DNA of 64,000 nucleotides from Streptococcus sp. 596553 (GTDB taxonomy: Bacteria > Bacillota > Bacilli > Lactobacillales > Streptococcaceae), in NCBI RefSeq assembly GCF_900411395.1, contig NZ_OXCQ01000001.1:62001-126000 (forward strand). Direction: 5' to 3'. Below are positions 1-8,205 of the stretch, piece after piece; the stretch's first letter is position 1, and each line of letters opens with the position of its first letter. The notes below the pieces were generated by a model. It was not told where the DNA came from. It saw only the letters and a program-made list of their open reading frames with translations, and made no database searches. Made by a program: the position numbers and the translations under genes.

Positions 1-1
1 A

Positions 2-445
2 GAAATACGAAGTCTTGTTGGCTTAAAGCACCACGGCGTTGGGGTCGATGCGAGTGCTAAAGATCAAGAAACTGAGGATTTGATTCAAGTCTTGAAAGAC
101 TGGTGTCAAACCTATACTGGTATGTCATTCTTAGTTACTGGCCCCAAGGATCTCATCGTTTCAGAGAATCAGGTTGCTGTATTGGAGAATGGCTGTGCAG
201 AATTAGACTGGATAACAGGGACAGGAGATTTGGTTGGAGCTTTAACAGCCGTTTTTCTCAGTCAAGGAAAGACTGGTTTTGAAGCTTCTTGCCTAGCCGT
301 CTCTTATCTCAATATCTCTGCTGAGAGAATAGTTGTTCAAGGAATGGGATTGGAAGATTTTCGTTACCAAGTACTCAATCAGCTTTCGCTCCTCAAAAGA
401 GATGAAAACTGGCTAGATGCTATCAAAGGAGATATTTATGAATAG
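2..445 (+). CDS. thiM: hydroxyethylthiazole kinase, C-terminal part (cut by window edge)
   Basis: ThiM phosphorylates 4-methyl-5-(2-hydroxyethyl)thiazole with ATP to supply the thiazole half of thiamine phosphate. The open frame runs from the left edge, so the N-terminus lies outside the window and 147 codons are visible. The GTGD motif near the middle ([10 protein letters not shown]) is the anion-hole and catalytic-Asp region of this ribokinase-like family, and the segment before it (VTGPKDLIV) fits the ThiM fold. The stop overlaps the thiE start, so the two are translationally coupled. The family call is confident; the full length cannot be seen. Confidence 0.85.
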   Translation, partial: EIRSLVGLKHHGVGVDASAKDQETEDLIQVLKDWCQTYTGMSFLVTGPKDLIVSENQVAVLENGCAELDWITGTGDLVGALTAVFLSQGKTGFEASCLAVSYLNISAERIVVQGMGLEDFRYQVLNQLSLLKRDENWLDAIKGDIYE

Positions 446-1070
446 AGAGGCGCTTAGACTGTATCTGGTAACCAATCGCTACCAAGATTCCGTGGAAAGC
501 TTTCTTGCAAAAGTTGAGACTGCCTGCCGTTCAGGTGTTACCATAGTCCAATTACGAGAAAAAAATCTCACAACCAATCAATATTATCAACTGGCAAAAC
601 AAGTCAAGGAAATAACAGATGGCTATCAGGTACCCTTGATAATCGATGATCGTTTGGATGTCTGTCTTGCAGTTGATGCTGCAGGTCTGCATATCGGAGA
701 CGATGAACTACCCGTTTCGGTTGCCCGACAAGTCTTGGGCCCTGACAAAATACTTGGTGTCACAGCTAAAACTGTAAAAAGAGCCCTAGAAGCGGAAGAA
801 TCAGGTGCGGATTACTTAGGGACAGGAGCCATTTTCCCGACTACGACCAAGGAAAATGCGCCTATCACCCTGATTTCAACCTTGAAAACAATTTGCCAAA
901 GGGTCGCCATTCCAGTAGTTGCTATTGGAGGCCTGACTTCAGAGAACATTGACCAACTTATCGGCACGGGTATAGCTGGTGTAGCTGTAGTGCGTGATTT
1001 GATGCAGGCAGAAGATATAGAGGCAAAAACACAAGCTTTTTTAACAAAGTTGGATGACATTATTTTCTAA
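438..1070 (+). CDS. thiE: thiamine-phosphate synthase
   Basis: ThiE joins HMP pyrophosphate and thiazole phosphate to make thiamine phosphate in the cytoplasm. The 210-residue protein is a TIM barrel with LYLVTNR at the start, QLREK (pyrophosphate/Mg region), [25 protein letters not shown] (phosphate loop) and the late glycine motif VVAIGGL. The start at 438 has an AAAGGAG Shine-Dalgarno and overlaps the end of thiM by eight bases. An in-frame ATG at 417 would add seven residues but would contain the Shine-Dalgarno, so it was not chosen. Confidence 0.95.
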   Translation: MNREALRLYLVTNRYQDSVESFLAKVETACRSGVTIVQLREKNLTTNQYYQLAKQVKEITDGYQVPLIIDDRLDVCLAVDAAGLHIGDDELPVSVARQVLGPDKILGVTAKTVKRALEAEESGADYLGTGAIFPTTTKENAPITLISTLKTICQRVAIPVVAIGGLTSENIDQLIGTGIAGVAVVRDLMQAEDIEAKTQAFLTKLDDIIF

Positions 1071-1073
1071 TTA

Positions 1074-1224
1074 ATACTCAATGAAAATCAAAGAGGAAGT
1101 TAGCCTCAGGTTGCTCAAAGCCCTGCCTTGAGGTTTTAGATAAGACTGACGAAGTCAGCTCAAAACAGTATTTTGAGGTTGCAGATGGAAGCTGACGTAG
1201 TTTGAAGAGATTTTCGAAGAGTAT
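1074..1224 (-). repeat. BOX element, degenerate
   Basis: On this strand the order is boxA-boxB-boxC. The ends atactcaatgaaaatcaaag (boxC side) and gattttcgaagagtat (boxA side) are diagnostic. It has one clear boxB (gactgacgaagtcag) and a truncated second unit, and the middle is diverged from the other copies in this window. It sits between the convergent thiE and thiD genes. Confidence 0.85.
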
Positions 1225-1227
1225 AAA

Positions 1228-1270
1228 AACTCTCTAATTCCCTTAAAGTGGGAACTAGAGAGTTTTTTTC
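1228..1270. terminator. bidirectional terminator between thiE and thiD
   Basis: A 15-bp stem (aactctctaattccc with gggaactagagagtt, one mismatch) and a 7-base loop are followed by a T run on the plus strand and a shorter T run on the minus strand. It can serve both convergent genes. Confidence 0.85.
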
Positions 1271-2062
1271 TTAATCTTTAAAAGTTGTATGGTTGACTGG
1301 GCCAGAACCATGACCAAGTTGAGGAGCGTCTTGAATAGCTTTTGTGATAAAGGCCTTGGCCTTATCAACTGCCTGATAAAGGCTTTTTCCCTTGGCTAGT
1401 TCAGCCGTAATCACTGCAGCAAAGGTACATCCAGTACCATGGGTGTGACAGGTTTGAATTCTTGGACTTTCCCAGACAAATTGCTCATCCTTGGTAAAGA
1501 GGAAGTCTTTGGCACCGCCTTCGAGATGACCACCTTTGATGACTACAGACTGAGGACCAAATTCTTTTAAAATCAGGCGACCAGCACGCTGCATGTCTTC
1601 AGGATCATGGATTGAAAAACCAACAATCTCTTCTGCCTCAGGAAGATTTGGCGTAATAATCGTTGCTAGAGGTAGTAAGTTTGTTTTGAGATAGTCTCTA
1701 GCAACTGAGTCGATCAAGGCATCTCCACTTGTAGCAACCATAACAGGATCAAGGACATAGGGACAATCCAGTTTTTTAAGATAGGGTTGGATGATTTCCA
1801 TGATTTCAGTAGTTGCCAACATTCCAGTTTTTACAGCCTGAGGTGGAATATCCGAAAAGACACTGTCCAATTGGGCTTTCAACATTTGAGGAGAAACGTG
1901 CTCAATCAATTGAACGCCTCTGGTATTTTGAGCAACAAGGCTAGTCACAACGGCCATTCCATAGACATCTCTCGCTTGGAACGACTTTAAATCAGCCATA
2001 ATGCCAGCACCACCACTAGGGTCAGTCCCTGCAATGGTCAGAGCAACGGGTAAATAAGTCAT
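1271..2062 (-). CDS. thiD: bifunctional hydroxymethylpyrimidine kinase / phosphomethylpyrimidine kinase
   Basis: ThiD phosphorylates HMP twice to HMP pyrophosphate, the partner substrate of ThiE. The 263 residues show the ribokinase-fold signature: an N-terminal TIAGTDPSGGAGI substrate loop, LDPVMVATSGD, ITPNLPEAE and the C-terminal anion hole HGTGCTFAAVI with the catalytic aspartate replaced by Cys-Thr as is usual in this family. It starts at an ATG preceded by GGGAGG. It is transcribed alone, facing thiE, from a leader carrying a TPP riboswitch. Confidence 0.95.
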   Translation of the reverse strand: MTYLPVALTIAGTDPSGGAGIMADLKSFQARDVYGMAVVTSLVAQNTRGVQLIEHVSPQMLKAQLDSVFSDIPPQAVKTGMLATTEIMEIIQPYLKKLDCPYVLDPVMVATSGDALIDSVARDYLKTNLLPLATIITPNLPEAEEIVGFSIHDPEDMQRAGRLILKEFGPQSVVIKGGHLEGGAKDFLFTKDEQFVWESPRIQTCHTHGTGCTFAAVITAELAKGKSLYQAVDKAKAFITKAIQDAPQLGHGSGPVNHTTFKD

Positions 2063-2154
2063 CTAAAACCTCCCAACCAACTGAAGTTTGTATTCTTAAG
2101 AACAAGCTAATCTGTTTCAGGAAGGCAATAGAAGACTGCTAGTCCCCATTATCA

Positions 2155-2264
2155 TTTCCACTTCCATCAGCTAGCATTACCTAGATTGAGTCAAAGGGAT
2201 CTAACAGTCGTTAATCTCAGCTTTACGCACCCCTAGTGGTTGTTTTCTTTTTTTCTTTAGTATA
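2155..2264 (-). promoter_or_regulatory. TPP riboswitch and promoter of thiD
   Basis: Read on the minus strand, the leader has the thi-box core elements in order: ACTAGGGGTGC, GCTGAGAT, a variable arm, CCCTTTGACTCAATCTAG and GGTAATGCTAGC ending in GGAAGTG. An extended -10 (TGcTATACT, 2259-2267) lies just upstream. I see no strong intrinsic terminator between the aptamer and the start codon, so control may be by masking the GGGAGG ribosome site. Binding of thiamine pyrophosphate would repress thiD. Confidence 0.9.
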
Positions 2265-2358
2265 GCATATTTTTATTGTTTATATAGTAATATTTGACTG
2301 CAAATCGTTTTTCAAATGATTAAAATTCTATTTTTCAAAGAAAAGATTGATTTTATAA

Positions 2359-2410
2359 TTGACAAATGTAGATTTTGAGAGTATACTAATAACTGTAATC
2401 GACAAATGTA
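2359..2410 (+). promoter_or_regulatory. cop operon promoter with two CopY operators
   Basis: A near-ideal promoter, TTGACA (2359-2364), 17 bp, TATACT (2382-2387), is overlapped by GACAAATGTA (2361-2370). An identical copy lies at 2401-2410. Both fit the KACANNYGTA cop box bound by CopY, one over the -35 and one between the start site and the gene. Confidence 0.9.
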
Positions 2411-2428
2411 GATTTAGGAGGTGTGATT

Positions 2429-2824
2429 ATGCAGATTTCAGATGCAGAATGGCAGGTCATGAAGATTATTTGGATGCAAGGAGAGCAGACCAGTACGGAT
2501 TTGATCAGGGTTCTGGCGGAGCGGTTCGACTGGTCCAAGTCAACCATTCAAACTCTTTTGGCTCGTTTGGTTGAGAAAGAGTGCCTGACTCGGAAAAAAG
2601 AAGGCAAGTCCTTTGTCTATTCAGCCCTTTTAACTTTGGACCAAAGTCGAGACTTGCTTGTCCAAGATATTAAAGATAAAGTTTGTTCCCGTAGGATTAA
2701 GAACTTGTTGGCTGATTTGATTGCTGAATGTGATTTTACTCAGGCTGACTTAGAAGACTTGGAAGCTGTGATTTCAGAGAAGAAATCAAGCGCTGTAACA
2801 GAAGTAAAATGTAATTGTATGTAA
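2429..2824 (+). CDS. copY: copper-responsive repressor CopY
   Basis: CopY is a BlaI/MecI-type winged-helix repressor that leaves the cop promoter when copper is high. The 131-residue protein has the winged helix in its first 70 residues (ISDAEWQVMKIIW, then STIQTLLARLVEKECL). Its end holds CNCM, a reduced form of the usual CxC-x4-CxC metal hook with only two cysteines. The ATG at 2429 was chosen because AGGAGGT ends six bases upstream; a GTG at 2423 lies too close. It is first in copY-cupA-copA and controls itself through the two cop boxes. Confidence 0.93.
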   Translation: MQISDAEWQVMKIIWMQGEQTSTDLIRVLAERFDWSKSTIQTLLARLVEKECLTRKKEGKSFVYSALLTLDQSRDLLVQDIKDKVCSRRIKNLLADLIAECDFTQADLEDLEAVISEKKSSAVTEVKCNCM

Positions 2825-2834
2825 AGGAGACGTC

Positions 2835-3206
2835 ATGTTAAATAGTATTGTAACCATTATTTGTATTGCCCTTATCGCGTTTATCTTGTTTTGGTTTTTC
2901 AAAAAGCCTGAAAAATCTGGACAAAAGGCCCAGCAAAAAAACGGCTACCAAGAGATTCGAGTGGAGGTCATGGGGGGCTATACGCCTGAGTTGATTATCC
3001 TCAAGAAATCAGTGCCAGCCCGCATTGTCTTTGACCGTAAGGACCCTTCACCCTGTCTGGACCAAATTGTTTTTCCAGATTTTGGTGTACATGCGGACCT
3101 GCCTATGGGGGAAGAGTATGTAGTGGAAATCACGCCTGAGCAGGCTGGAGAGTATGGTTTCTCTTGTGGCATGAATATGATGCACGGTAAGATGATTGTA
3201 GAATAG
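2835..3206 (+). CDS. cupA: membrane-anchored copper chaperone CupA
   Basis: The 123-residue protein has one N-terminal membrane helix (about residues 4-21) and an extracytoplasmic-type cupredoxin fold domain. The domain carries a metal site late in the sequence, GFSCGMNMMHGKM, with one cysteine and several methionines as expected for Cu(I). In pneumococcus CupA binds Cu(I) at the membrane and hands it to CopA. The gene follows copY by 10 bp with an AAAGGAG site and precedes copA by 9 bp. Confidence 0.9.
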   Translation: MLNSIVTIICIALIAFILFWFFKKPEKSGQKAQQKNGYQEIRVEVMGGYTPELIILKKSVPARIVFDRKDPSPCLDQIVFPDFGVHADLPMGEEYVVEITPEQAGEYGFSCGMNMMHGKMIVE

Positions 3207-3215
3207 GAGAATGAT

Positions 3216-5459
3216 ATGACTGAAATTGTAAAAGCAAGTCTTGAAAATGGTGTTCAAAAAATCCGTATCACGGCAGACAAAGGTTACCATCCAGCCCATA
3301 TCCAGCTTCAAAAAGGGATTCCCGCTGAGATTACCTTTCATCGAGCAACTCCTTCAAACTGTTATAAGGAAATTCTTTTTGAAAAAGAAGGCATCTTGGA
3401 ACCAATCGGCGTAGATGAGGAGAAAGTCATTCGTTTTACACCTCAAGAATTAGGTCAACATGAATTTTCTTGTGGCATGAAGATGCAAAAGGGAAGCTAT
3501 ACAGTCGTTGAGAAGACTCGAAAATCTCTATCACTTTTACAGCGTTTTTGGATTACTAGTATCTTTACTGTGCCTCTTGTGATCCTCATGATTGGGATGT
3601 CGACAGGAGGAATTACTCACCAAGTCCTGCGTTGGGGAACCTTTTTAGCCACAACACCGATTATGCTAGTAGCAGGTGGTCCTTATATCCAAAGTGCTTG
3701 GGCTAGTTTTAAAAAGCACAATGCCAACATGGATACCTTGGTTGCTCTGGGAACCCTAGTGGCCTATTTCTATAGCTTAGTTGCCCTCTTCGCTGGTCTC
3801 CCCGTTTACTTTGAAAGTGCTGCATTTATCTTCTTCTTCGTTCTTATGGGAGCCGTTTTTGAGGAGAAAATGCGGAAAAATACTTCCCAAGCTGTGGAGA
3901 AATTACTTGACTTGCAGGCTAAAACAGCAGAGGTATTGCGAGATGAACGCTATGTTCAAGTTCCTTTGGACCAAGTCAAGGTAGGCGACCTGATTCGGGT
4001 GCGACCTGGTGAGAAGATTGCTGTTGATGGGGTTGTAGTAGAAGGTGTGTCCAGTATTGACGAATCCATGGTGACAGGTGAGAGCCTACCAGTGGACAAA
4101 ACAGTTGGAGATACTGTCATTGGCTCAACTATCAATAATAGCGGAACGCTTATTTTTAGAGCAGAAAAAGTTGGTTCAGAGACTGTTTTGGCTCAGATTG
4201 TCGATTTTGTAAAGAAAGCTCAGACAAGTCGTGCGCCGATTCAGGACTTGACGGATAAAATTTCAGGGATTTTTGTCCCAGCAGTTGTCATTTTAGGGAT
4301 TGTGACCTTTTGGGTTTGGTTTGTCTTGCTCAGGGATAGTGTAGTCGTGCTTGGAGCGAGTTTTGTCTCTTCTCTTCTCTATGGGGTGGCTGTTTTGATT
4401 ATCGCCTGCCCTTGTGCCTTGGGTCTTGCAACACCGACAGCCCTTATGGTGGGGACAGGACGCAGTGCCAAGATGGGAGTTCTCCTCAAAAATGGAATGG
4501 TTCTACAGGAAATCCAGAAAGTCCAAACTCTTGTCTTTGATAAGACTGGAACTTTGACGGAAGGGAAGCCTGTGGTAACAGATATCATCGGCGACGAAGT
4601 AGAAGTGCTTGAATTGGCAGCTTCCTTGGAAGAAGCTTCTCAACACCCACTGGCTGAGGCTATTGTTAAGCGAGCGACTGAAACTGGACTTGTGCTTCAC
4701 ACTGTGGAAAATTTCCAAGCCTTGCACGGAAAAGGTGTCTCAGGGCAAATCAATGGAAAGCAAGTTTTGCTTGGAAATGCTAAAATGCTGGATGGTATGA
4801 ACATTTCTAGCGCTTATCAGGAAAAACTAGAAGAACTGGAAAAAGAAGCTAAGACAGTTGTGTTCTTGGCTGTGGACAATGAAATCAAAGGCTTGCTTGC
4901 TTTGCAAGATATTCCCAAGGAAAATGCTAAGCTTGCCATCAGTCAGTTGAAAAAGCGTGGTCTTAAAACAGTCATGCTGACAGGAGACAATGCAGGTGTG
5001 GCGCGTGCTATTGCCGATCAGATCGGAATCGAAGAGGTCATTGCAGGTGTCTTACCAGAAGAAAAAGCCCATGAAATCCATAAACTACAAGCGGCTGGAA
5101 AAGTAGCCTTTGTTGGGGATGGTATCAATGACGCTCCTGCCCTCAGTGTAGCAGATGTGGGGATTGCTATGGGAGCTGGAACAGATATTGCCATCGAGTC
5201 AGCAGATTTAGTGTTGACAACCAATAACCTCCTAGGCGTGGTGCGTGCCTTTGACATGAGTAAGAAAACCTTTAATCGAATTCTGCTCAATCTTTTCTGG
5301 GCCTTCATCTACAATGTCGTCGGAATTCCGATAGCAGCAGGAGTCTTTTCTGGTGTTGGACTGGCTCTCAACCCAGAACTGGCAGGTCTAGCCATGGCCT
5401 TTAGTTCTGTATCTGTTTTGACCAGTTCTCTTCTCTTAAACTTTACTAAAATAGACTAA
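3216..5459 (+). CDS. copA: copper-exporting P1B-type ATPase CopA
   Basis: CopA pumps Cu(I) out of the cell using ATP. The 747 residues begin with a cupredoxin-like domain (about 1-105) with [10 protein letters not shown], which resembles the CupA metal site instead of the common CxxC heavy-metal domain. Next come membrane helices, the actuator motif TGES, the transport motif C398-P-C400 in a membrane helix, the phosphorylation motif DKTGT (D442), the HP motif (QHPLAEA), TGDN and GDGINDAP. It is the last gene of the cop operon. The domain layout is complete, with no sign of damage. Confidence 0.96.
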   Translation: MTEIVKASLENGVQKIRITADKGYHPAHIQLQKGIPAEITFHRATPSNCYKEILFEKEGILEPIGVDEEKVIRFTPQELGQHEFSCGMKMQKGSYTVVEKTRKSLSLLQRFWITSIFTVPLVILMIGMSTGGITHQVLRWGTFLATTPIMLVAGGPYIQSAWASFKKHNANMDTLVALGTLVAYFYSLVALFAGLPVYFESAAFIFFFVLMGAVFEEKMRKNTSQAVEKLLDLQAKTAEVLRDERYVQVPLDQVKVGDLIRVRPGEKIAVDGVVVEGVSSIDESMVTGESLPVDKTVGDTVIGSTINNSGTLIFRAEKVGSETVLAQIVDFVKKAQTSRAPIQDLTDKISGIFVPAVVILGIVTFWVWFVLLRDSVVVLGASFVSSLLYGVAVLIIACPCALGLATPTALMVGTGRSAKMGVLLKNGMVLQEIQKVQTLVFDKTGTLTEGKPVVTDIIGDEVEVLELAASLEEASQHPLAEAIVKRATETGLVLHTVENFQALHGKGVSGQINGKQVLLGNAKMLDGMNISSAYQEKLEELEKEAKTVVFLAVDNEIKGLLALQDIPKENAKLAISQLKKRGLKTVMLTGDNAGVARAIADQIGIEEVIAGVLPEEKAHEIHKLQAAGKVAFVGDGINDAPALSVADVGIAMGAGTDIAIESADLVLTTNNLLGVVRAFDMSKKTFNRILLNLFWAFIYNVVGIPIAAGVFSGVGLALNPELAGLAMAFSSVSVLTSSLLLNFTKID

Positions 5460-5570
5460 AAGTAATGACTAGATTTCTTTGTTATAAAACAGGGGTGACA
5501 GCATTTTCAAAACTGTATTAGAATAGAGAATAGAGAGTTTTGAGCAGATTTTTAGAAAAGTCAACATAAA

Positions 5571-5650
5571 TATGATACAGTGGAATAGTAAAAGTTTGGA
5601 GAACGTTTCCAATTCTATGTAATCGTATTCTCCAAGTCTAAAAAAATTGA
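5571..5650 (+). promoter_or_regulatory. spxB upstream region with inverted repeat and cre-like site
   Basis: A possible -10 (TATGAT, 5571-5576) lacks a good -35. Downstream, TTGGAGAA (5596-5603) and TTCTCCAA (5628-5635) form a perfect 8-bp inverted repeat with 24 bases between. The left arm runs into GGAGAACGTTTCCA, which resembles a CcpA cre site with two mismatches. The exact start site cannot be fixed from sequence. Confidence 0.4.
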
Positions 5651-5665
5651 AGGAGAGTTATCACT

Positions 5666-7441
5666 ATGACTCAAGGGAAAATTACTGCATCTGCAGCAAT
5701 GCTTAACGTATTGAAAACATGGGGCGTAGACACAATCTACGGTATCCCATCAGGAACACTCAGCTCATTGATGGACGCTTTGGCTGAAGAAAAAGATATC
5801 CGCTTCTTGCAAGTTCGCCACGAAGAAACAGGTGCTCTTGCAGCGGTTATGCAAGCTAAATTCGGTGGCTCAATCGGAGTTGCAGTTGGTTCAGGTGGTC
5901 CAGGTGCGACTCACTTGATTAACGGTGTTTACGATGCAGCTATGGATAACACTCCATTCCTAGCGATCCTTGGATCACGTCCAGTTAACGAACTCAACAT
6001 GGATGCTTTCCAAGAATTGAACCAAAACCCAATGTACAACGGCATCGCTGTATACAACAAACGTGTAGCTTACGCTGAGCAATTGCCAAAAGTAATCGAC
6101 GAAGCTTGCCGTGCTGCAGTTTCTAAAAAAGGTCCAGCTGTTGTTGAAATCCCAGTAAACTTCGGTTTCCAAGAAATCGACGAAAACTCTTACTATGGAT
6201 CAGGTTCATACGAACGTTCATTTATCGCTCCTGCTTTGAACGAAGTTGAAATCGACAAAGCTGTTGAAATCTTGAACAATGCTGAACGTCCAGTTATCTA
6301 TGCTGGTTACGGTGGTGTTAAAGCTGGTGAAGTGATTACTGAATTGTCACGTAAAATCAAAGCACCAATCATCACAACTGGTAAAAACTTTGAAGCTTTC
6401 GAATGGAACTATGAAGGTTTGACAGGTTCTGCTTACCGTGTTGGTTGGAAACCAGCCAACGAAGTGGTCTTTGAAGCAGACACAGTTCTTTTCCTTGGTT
6501 CAAACTTCCCATTTGCTGAAGTTTACGAAGCATTTAAGAATACTGAAAAATTCATCCAAGTTGATATTGACCCTTACAAACTTGGTAAACGTCATGCCCT
6601 TGACGCTTCAATCCTTGGTGATGCAGGTCAAGCAGCCAAAGCTATCCTTGACAAAGTGAACCCAGTTGAATCTACTCCATGGTGGCGTGCAAACGTTAAG
6701 AACAACCAAAACTGGCGTGATTACATGAACAAACTCGAAGGTAAAACTGAGGGTGAATTGCAATTGTATCAAGTTTACAATGCAATCAACAAACATGCTG
6801 ATCAAGACGCTATCTACTCAATCGACGTAGGTGACACTACTCAAACATCTACTCGTCACCTTCACATGACACCTAAGAATATGTGGCGTACATCTCCACT
6901 CTTTGCGACAATGGGTATTGCCCTTCCTGGTGGTATCGCTGCTAAGAAAGACAACCCAGATCGCCAAGTATGGAACATCATGGGTGACGGTGCATTCAAC
7001 ATGTGCTACCCAGACGTTATCACAAACGTTCAATACGATCTTCCAGTTATCAACGTTGTCTTCTCAAATGGTAAATATGCCTTCATCAAGGACAAATACG
7101 AAGACACAAACAAACACTTGTTTGGTTGTGACTTCTCTAATGCTGACTATGCGAAAATCGCTGAAGCGCAAGGTGCTGTAGGATTTACAGTTGACCGTAT
7201 CGAAGACATCGATGCAGTTGTTGCAGAAGCTGTTAAATTGAACAAAGAAGGTAAAACTGTTGTGATCGATGCTCGCATCACTCCACACCGTCCACTTCCA
7301 GTAGAAGTACTTGAGTTGGATCCAAAACAACACTCAGAAGAAGCAATCAAAGCCTTCAAGGAAAAATACGAAGCAGAAGAACTCGTACCATTCCGTCTCT
7401 TCTTGGAAGAAGAAGGATTGCAATCACGCGCAATTAAATAA
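5666..7441 (+). CDS. spxB: pyruvate oxidase (H2O2-forming)
   Basis: SpxB converts pyruvate, phosphate and oxygen to acetyl phosphate, CO2 and hydrogen peroxide, using thiamine diphosphate, FAD and Mg. The 591-residue protein has the three-domain layout of the family. The N-terminal part has the catalytic glutamate in [10 protein letters not shown], the middle is the FAD domain, and the C-terminal part has the thiamine-diphosphate motif [11 protein letters not shown] with its closing asparagine (VFSNGKYAF). The start has AAGGAGAG. The codon use is strongly biased, as expected of a highly expressed gene. It stands alone, ended by a GATCGGA hairpin. It is the source of peroxide in this group of streptococci. 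Confidence 0.97.
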   Translation: MTQGKITASAAMLNVLKTWGVDTIYGIPSGTLSSLMDALAEEKDIRFLQVRHEETGALAAVMQAKFGGSIGVAVGSGGPGATHLINGVYDAAMDNTPFLAILGSRPVNELNMDAFQELNQNPMYNGIAVYNKRVAYAEQLPKVIDEACRAAVSKKGPAVVEIPVNFGFQEIDENSYYGSGSYERSFIAPALNEVEIDKAVEILNNAERPVIYAGYGGVKAGEVITELSRKIKAPIITTGKNFEAFEWNYEGLTGSAYRVGWKPANEVVFEADTVLFLGSNFPFAEVYEAFKNTEKFIQVDIDPYKLGKRHALDASILGDAGQAAKAILDKVNPVESTPWWRANVKNNQNWRDYMNKLEGKTEGELQLYQVYNAINKHADQDAIYSIDVGDTTQTSTRHLHMTPKNMWRTSPLFATMGIALPGGIAAKKDNPDRQVWNIMGDGAFNMCYPDVITNVQYDLPVINVVFSNGKYAFIKDKYEDTNKHLFGCDFSNADYAKIAEAQGAVGFTVDRIEDIDAVVAEAVKLNKEGKTVVIDARITPHRPLPVEVLELDPKQHSEEAIKAFKEKYEAEELVPFRLFLEEEGLQSRAIK

Positions 7442-7510
7442 TTTCTCTCGCCGAAAATCAAATATAAAACTTGTAGATTTTATTCTTTAATTTTCATAGA
7501 GAGAAACTTG

Positions 7511-7537
7511 AAAAGATCGGAGCAATCCGGTCTTTTT
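7511..7537 (+). terminator. spxB terminator
   Basis: The stem AGATCGGA / TCCGGTCT around a GCAA tetraloop is followed by a T run. The same hairpin recurs near 7966 and 11029. Confidence 0.85.
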
Positions 7538-7551
7538 ATGGAGGATAGTAA

Positions 7552-7899
7552 ATGGATTTAAATCAATTAGATATTATCGTTTCAGATGTTCCCCAAGTCT
7601 GTGCTGACTTGGAGCATATCTTGGATAAAAAGGCAGATTATGCTGATGATGGTTTTGCTCAGTTTACGATTGGCAGTCACTGTTTGATGTTGTCCCAAAA
7701 TCATTTGGTTCCTTTGGAAAATTTTCAGTCAGGAATCATTATTCATATCGAGGTTGAGGATGTAGACCAGAACTACCAACGGTTGAAAGAACTTGGTATC
7801 CAGGTTTTAAACGGTCCAACTGTAACCGATTGGGGAACAGAATCCTTGCTTGTAAAAGGTCCAGCTGGTCTAGTGATTGATTTTTATCGTATGAAATAA
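7552..7899 (+). CDS. VOC (glyoxalase/bleomycin-resistance fold) family protein
   Basis: A 115-residue protein with the paired beta-alpha-beta-beta-beta pattern of the vicinal-oxygen-chelate fold. It opens with LDIIVSDVPQVCADLEHIL, has IIIHIEVEDVDQNYQRLKELGIQV in the middle, and ends in LLVKGPAGLVIDFYRMK. The substrate cannot be read from sequence. The ATG is used after GGAGG. It sits between two copies of the same terminator hairpin, so it is its own transcription unit or is read through from spxB. Confidence 0.75.
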   Translation: MDLNQLDIIVSDVPQVCADLEHILDKKADYADDGFAQFTIGSHCLMLSQNHLVPLENFQSGIIIHIEVEDVDQNYQRLKELGIQVLNGPTVTDWGTESLLVKGPAGLVIDFYRMK

Positions 7900-7965
7900 G
7901 GAGCTCAGTCATTTGACGTTAACCTTAGCTATTTTTAAAACAGAAATTGAGAATAGGAACTATTG

Positions 7966-7991
7966 AAAGATCGGAGCAATCCGGTCTTTTT
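7966..7991 (+). terminator. terminator after the VOC gene
   Basis: Near-identical repeat of the spxB terminator: AGATCGGA, GCAA loop, TCCGGTCT, then TTTTTATAT. Confidence 0.85.
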
Positions 7992-8016
7992 ATATAAAGA
8001 AATTGCATATAAATAG

Positions 8017-8045
8017 TTGATAGCGTTTTCTTAAAGTCATATAAT
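8017..8045 (+). promoter_or_regulatory. promoter of the first bacteriocin-type cassette
   Basis: TTGATA (8017-8022), 17 bp, TATAAT (8040-8045). It drives the short relic frame and the three genes that follow. Confidence 0.7.
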
Positions 8046-8075
8046 AAAAATATAAAAGCAGAAAATAAGATTGAT

Positions 8076-8168
8076 ATGGAAAGGAGAAATGTTTTTTTAA
8101 CAGCTGTTGTAAGTGGATTTTCTTATTTCACTGGAAGTTGGGATTGGAATATATCCATGAATAGATAG
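8076..8168 (+). pseudogene. possible remnant of a lactococcin-972-type bacteriocin gene
   Basis: A 30-codon frame reads MERRNVFLTAVVSGF and goes on to TGSWDWNISMNR before a stop. It lies where the precursor gene stands in lactococcin-972-type cassettes, between the promoter and the permease. A clear AAGGAG site (8081-8086) lies inside the frame and leads only to ATG-TTT-TTT-TAA. No cleavable signal and no W-x-YG motif remain. It could equally be untranslated leader. The assignment rests mainly on position. Confidence 0.3.
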
Positions 8169-8205
8169 AGAGCAACCTTTTTAAAAATGTAGAAAGGAGT
8201 AGTCT

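Noticed and set aside
2359..2574. A 71-codon frame over the cop promoter
   Set aside because: It covers the promoter, operators and the start of copY in another frame.
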